A DNA stretch of 8,107 nucleotides from Candidatus Woesearchaeota archaeon (GTDB taxonomy: Archaea > Nanobdellota > Nanobdellia > Woesearchaeales > JACPBV01), in the NCBI GenBank assembly GCA_016180165.1, contig JACPBU010000097.1, positions 1-8,107 of the forward strand. Reading direction: 5' to 3'. Numbering within the stretch: the stretch's first letter is position 1; each line of letters begins with the position of its first letter. Both the position numbers and the translations under genes were made by a program. Of the stretch, positions 5,488 through 8,107 are shown piece by piece. The notes under the pieces were generated by a model that saw nothing but the letters and a program-made list of their open reading frames with translations, was not told the origin of the DNA and did no database searches.

Positions 5488-7523
5488 CGGTATTTATAGT
5501 TATTGGCCTGCTCATGCTTCTGACCTTCATCCTCCTTGCGAAGTTCAGGCGTGAATCTGTCGAAGACATTGAGCTGATAAACCCTGAGCTTGTTCCAGTC
5601 CAGCAGTTTGTCGAAACGTGCACCAAAGAGCTTGCCAAAGAAGCATTGCAGCTCATCGGCTTTAACGGAGGCTATATCTATTTCCCCGAATGGATTGATG
5701 CAGGGCCGGGCAGGGTGCTTCAGCCAACCCCGAATAATGAGCTGAGAAACCCATTGTGGTGGTTTGATGGGACGATGGCTATCCCCACTCTCCAGCAGAT
5801 AGAGGGCGATATGAACAGGTTCATCCTTGAAGGCTTGCCAAGATGCCTTAACAACTTCACAGCTTTCCACGACAGGTATATCATTGAAGAGCTGGGCAGT
5901 ATGCAGGTAGTCACCCTGTTAGGTGAAGAGGATGGTGTAAAGGAGGATGTTACCGTCCGCACTGAATACCCCCTCAAAGTCAAGGACAAGTTTAACACCA
6001 CCCTCGCTGAGCTCCAGAAGTTTGTCATCACCCTCCCGATTCGGTTCAACAAGATCTACAACCTCGCAAAAGATATCATGGAAAGGGAAAAAGCTGATTT
6101 CTTTATCGAGCAGAAAGCCCTCGACCTGATCAACCTTGACCGGCAGATTCCCACGACAGGCATCGAATTCAACTGCAAGAAAAAGATCTGGGAGAAGCAG
6201 AAGGTCGAAGAGAGGATAAAAAAGCTTATCTCAGTTAATTTTAACCACATAAAGATAAAAGGCGCAAAATACGACCCCGATGCAGTGCTTCCTTATTTCC
6301 CCGACCCCCTTCCCCAATGGAAAGGCAAGGTCTCAAAGGCCCAGGTCAAGCAGATGTCCAACACCAAGGCAGACGAGAAAGATTTTGATTACCTGTTCAA
6401 AGACTCTGACAATACCTTCAAGGATTCTTATTACAATGCCCATTATGTGTGGGATGTTACTGACAATAAAAAAGATTACAAAAACACCAGGGTCAATGTC
6501 CAGTATGACGGCCTGTCCCCCCAGGGCAGCTGGCCTTTTGTCATGAAGATAAGCCCCTCAAGTGGCCCCATCCTCCAGTCAGGCTCCCAAAAAGGCACGA
6601 AATATCTTTCTGCATTCTGCATCAACACCTGGCATTTCACCTACAGCCTGTCCTTCCCGGTCAAAGTCACCATTGTCGACGAAAAAACGCCATCTAACAG
6701 CCCTTACACCTTCTCTTTTGCTTTCATGGCAAAGATCCTGAAGAACTACCCCGACAAGTCAGAAGCTGACTTTGCCACATTCTCGCAGAGGAGCATCTAC
6801 ACGTCTGACGAATACTGCGCAGACCTGAGCAGCAGCCATGATATGTTTTTCATCGCAAAAGACGCAGTCACCGAGACAGAGATCAACAACGTCAACCTCA
6901 CCTTTACCTGCGGCAGGTATACCTGCCCGATAGGCAGGACAAAGCCGGACTACGACAGCAACGGGCTCCCCTTATTCAAAGGCAGGGTGCCTGTCTGCAA
7001 CAACGGCATATTGAGGGGAATCAAGGAAGGCTATGAAGACGGTGAGATGTTCATCCAGACAGAATTTGAAAAAGCCTATTATCTTGATATGCAGCCGGTC
7101 AAATATTTCAACATCTCGGTAATAAAGCACAGGCTTGATGCAAACAACATGCCGCTCTCCCAGAAGCCCCTTGAATCCTCAGAGCAGGCGCTTATCATCC
7201 TTAAATACCCCCCGAAAAAGTTTGAATCATACGCCATCCTCGAAGGCTCCTCATCGCCGGAGGCAGGAAAGCTCCCGCCATTGAAGCTCCTTGCCAGGGA
7301 AGATATCACCTATGAAGTTGAATTGTATATCACCGATAATGAGACGATGAAAGGCGGCTGGCTTGGAAATGTCACCATCGGTAAAGACGCGAACAGGCTT
7401 GGCAGCAGGATCATCTTCCACGCAGTTGAGGAGGATTTCAAAAAAGACGATGACCTCGCTTATCTTTTTTTCGAAGCGCTCCCGGAACTTTCGAAGAAAA
7501 TTCCTATTCACGAGGTAAGATGA
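5457..7523 (+). CDS. Large surface protein with class III (pilin-type) signal peptide
   Basis: A 688-residue protein starts MAESKKRGQITVFIVIGLLM. The KKRG-Q motif followed by a hydrophobic stretch (10-29) is the archaeal class III signal, usually cut between G8 and Q9, leaving a pilin-like anchoring helix. The rest should lie outside the cell. A segment VQQFVETCTKELAKEALQLIGFNGGYIYFPE (48-78) recalls conserved N-terminal parts of DPANN surface proteins, in my reading. Eight Cys occur at 55, 130, 240, 388, 454, 485, 490 and 514, allowing disulfides. Around 470-540 the pattern CGRYTCPIGRT, GRVPVCNNGILRGIKEGYED resembles a carboxypeptidase-regulatory/transthyretin-like beta domain with a Cys insertion (inference). 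ATG 5457 has GAGG at 5449-5452, a short spacing. C-ended codons dominate. The stop overlaps ATG 7520 of a truncated gene in an ATGA arrangement. Role unknown: adhesion or cell-surface structure is likely. Confidence 0.8.
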   Translation: MAESKKRGQITVFIVIGLLMLLTFILLAKFRRESVEDIELINPELVPVQQFVETCTKELAKEALQLIGFNGGYIYFPEWIDAGPGRVLQPTPNNELRNPLWWFDGTMAIPTLQQIEGDMNRFILEGLPRCLNNFTAFHDRYIIEELGSMQVVTLLGEEDGVKEDVTVRTEYPLKVKDKFNTTLAELQKFVITLPIRFNKIYNLAKDIMEREKADFFIEQKALDLINLDRQIPTTGIEFNCKKKIWEKQKVEERIKKLISVNFNHIKIKGAKYDPDAVLPYFPDPLPQWKGKVSKAQVKQMSNTKADEKDFDYLFKDSDNTFKDSYYNAHYVWDVTDNKKDYKNTRVNVQYDGLSPQGSWPFVMKISPSSGPILQSGSQKGTKYLSAFCINTWHFTYSLSFPVKVTIVDEKTPSNSPYTFSFAFMAKILKNYPDKSEADFATFSQRSIYTSDEYCADLSSSHDMFFIAKDAVTETEINNVNLTFTCGRYTCPIGRTKPDYDSNGLPLFKGRVPVCNNGILRGIKEGYEDGEMFIQTEFEKAYYLDMQPVKYFNISVIKHRLDANNMPLSQKPLESSEQALIILKYPPKKFESYAILEGSSSPEAGKLPPLKLLAREDITYEVELYITDNETMKGGWLGNVTIGKDANRLGSRIIFHAVEEDFKKDDDLAYLFFEALPELSKKIPIHEVR

Positions 7524-7576
7524 GAAGGCAAAGCGGCATAAAAAGAAGTGTACATTCCCCAGTTTACATTCCCTCA
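7520..7576 (+). pseudogene. Start of a downstream gene cut off by the right repeat
   Basis: ATG 7520 overlaps the surface-protein stop codon (ATGA), the usual sign of a coupled next gene. It begins MRRQSGIKRSVHSPVYIPSS over 57 bases and then runs straight into the 142-bp repeat. The frame happens to stay open through the repeat to 7786 (88 residues in all), but that part merely translates the hairpin element and its flank. The simplest reading is that the repeat, or a recombination at it, removed the rest of a short operon. The alternative, a genuine 88-residue protein, seems unlikely. Confidence 0.4.
7547..7574. repeat. 14-bp tandem repeat at the edge of the right copy
   Basis: AGTGTACATTCCCC (7547-7560) is followed at once by AGTTTACATTCCCT (7561-7574), 12 of 14 identical. 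The 142-bp element begins one base later. It may mark a junction or a protein-binding site beside the element. Confidence 0.6.
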
Positions 7577-7717
7577 TCAAAAAAATCCGACCACCGCCAA
7601 CAGAAAATCTTAGGATTTTCTTATTTGCGCTCGCTCCGCTCGGCAAAGGTCAATAGGCCGGCGGTATGCCCGCTCCCTCCAGTCGCTCGGGTCGGATTTT
7701 TTGTTCTCATTTTCCAC
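7576..7717. repeat. Right copy of 142-bp inverted repeat element
   Basis: This is the reverse complement of 40-181 with 3 differences, clustered at about 7671-7682 in the GAGCG-rich part. It contains the same foldable ends (AAAAAATCCGACC 7580-7592, GGTCGGATTTTTT 7690-7702). On the + strand its T-run would make it a possible terminator for the surface-protein transcript. Just beyond the aligned end, similarity to the left flank seems to resume after an 18-base gap: TGTCAACCACCCATG (7735-7749) against the complement of 7-21, 12 of 15. Confidence 0.93.
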
Positions 7718-7772
7718 GAGACTGATTATCTCGCTGTCAACCACCCATGGAATACATGGGTGGAAAATGAGA
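7705..7772. other. Nested, mutually exclusive hairpins right of the repeat
   Basis: TCTCATTTTCCAC (7705-7717, the end of the repeat) is perfectly complementary to GTGGAAAATGAGA (7760-7772). Between them CCACCCATG (7741-7749) pairs perfectly with CATGGGTGG (7755-7763) around GAATA. Both stems need GTGG 7760-7763, so the full pairings compete. This could be an RNA switch-like leader for the gene at 7826, or an end structure of a mobile element such as those of the IS200/IS605 type, though no transposase is in the window. Confidence 0.5.
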
Positions 7773-7779
7773 TTTTAAC

Positions 7780-7832
7780 GGTGTAAATATTTTATTAAGG
7801 GTGTAAATATTTATTAAGGGAGTAAATGTTTT
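7780..7832 (+). promoter_or_regulatory. 20-bp tandem repeat with promoter-like sequence
   Basis: GGTGTAAATATTTTATTAAG (7780-7799) is repeated with one T less at 7800-7818, followed by a third partial unit GGAGTAAATGTTTT (7819-7832). Each of the first two contains TTTATTAA (7791-7798 and 7810-7817), which could serve as TATA boxes with starts near 7820 and 7840. Duplicated promoters of this kind can vary in copy number and so alter expression of the secreted protein that follows. Confidence 0.6.
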
Positions 7833-8107
7833 GCAATGATTTGCCCCATAAAAAAATAGCCCCAAAAGAAAAATTCAGCCTGAAAGAAGCCAAAATGCCT
7901 AACCTGCCTGCCAAAGAAAAGCTCGCCCTTTTCCTTATAGAGCTAGTCATCCTCATGCCTTTCGCATTTGTTGATGCCATCACCATCCAGGATGGCTCAT
8001 TGAAGGTTGAGGGCCTCACCACCAGCTCAGCCTCGATTGCCTGGGATACCGACGTCATTGGTGACTCTCTGATTGAATTTGGCAAGGGAAAAAGCCTTGG
8101 CCAGCAG
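7826..8107 (+). CDS. Secreted Fn3-like domain protein, 3' end outside window
   Basis: The frame is open from ATG 7826 to the window end (94 codons, no stop). From Met24 (ATG 7895) it reads as a signal peptide: KEK, a hydrophobic core LALFLIELVILMPFAF, and a possible cut after VDA. A beta-rich segment follows, ITIQDGSLKVEGLTTSSASI then AWDTDVIGDSLIEFGKGKSL. This tSAsIaWdTd...dSlieyG pattern is typical of fibronectin-III-like or purple-acid-phosphatase N-terminal domains on archaeal and bacterial surface proteins. ATG 7826 has GGGAG 3 bases upstream and lies just behind one predicted transcription start; ATG 7895 gives a more normal signal peptide. C-ended codons match the surface-protein gene at 5457-7523. 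Probably an exported multi-domain surface protein; its full architecture cannot be judged. Confidence 0.75.
   Translation, partial: MFCNDLPHKKIAPKEKFSLKEAKMPNLPAKEKLALFLIELVILMPFAFVDAITIQDGSLKVEGLTTSSASIAWDTDVIGDSLIEFGKGKSLGQQ

Noticed and set aside
7251..7646. 131-codon frame on the minus strand.
   Set aside because: It overlaps the end of the surface-protein gene and the repeat; the composition is that of a shadow frame of the + strand gene.
7705..7772. Complete IS200/IS605 insertion sequence based on the hairpin near the repeat end.
   Set aside because: No transposase or TnpB-like reading frame is present in the window, so only an isolated hairpin can be claimed.
7795..8085. 96-codon frame on the minus strand.
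   Set aside because: It is the complement of the better-supported secreted protein, which has a signal peptide and Fn3-like pattern on the + strand.

Overview
The window most likely comes from an uncultivated archaeon, probably a DPANN lineage of the Woesearchaeota/Pacearchaeota kind. This is inferred from several signs. Genes are preceded by TATA boxes of archaeal type (CTTAAATA, TTTATATA, ATATATTA) about 25 bases before short-leader or leaderless starts. The large surface protein begins with a class III signal peptide of archaeal pilin type (KKRGQITVF). The families present (AAA ATPase with DUF4143, wHTH-MNT nucleotidyltransferase plus HEPN protein) are common in archaeal accessory regions. 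The standard code fits all genes, and every gene I can support lies on the + strand.

Layout. Bases 40-181 and 7576-7717 are two copies, in opposite orientation, of one 142-bp element (3 mismatches by eye), so about 7.4 kb lies between long inverted repeats. Each copy has complementary ends (AAAAAATCCGACC / GGTCGGATTTTTT), an inner hairpin and iterated GAGCG motifs. Inside, from left to right, are: an AAA ATPase with a C-terminal nuclease-like DUF4143 domain (297-1757, or from GTG 258); a run of small hairpins (1853-1935); an operator-like region and promoter (1958-2050); a wHTH-MNT/HEPN toxin-antitoxin-type pair overlapping by 14 bases (2053-3214); about 750 bp of decayed coding remnants and hairpins (3215-3970); a two-helix small membrane protein with a leaderless start (3980-4183); a six-helix membrane protein with a 15-A run near its start (4323-5198); a structured spacer (5199-5334); and a 688-residue surface protein (5457-7523). 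A following gene starts at 7520 in an ATGA overlap and appears to be cut off by the right repeat copy. Outside the right copy are a hairpin region, a 20-bp tandem repeat with promoter-like sequence, and the start of a secreted protein with a fibronectin-III-like domain, which runs off the window.

How it may fit together (inference). The right half (4.3-8.1 kb) looks like resident cell-envelope genes: a membrane protein, a pilin-type anchored surface protein and an Fn3-like secreted protein, all rich in C-ended codons. The left half holds accessory genes, namely the ATPase, the MNT/HEPN pair and the small membrane protein. The ATPase and small membrane protein are clearly AT-richer in codon choice, and they share an 18-nt promoter-upstream motif at the same distance from their TATA boxes. 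The repeats, gene remnants and composition shift suggest a region where accessory DNA is inserted, lost and possibly inverted.

Limits. Family assignments come from motifs read by eye. The three proteins of the envelope cluster and all remnants have no function I can name with confidence.
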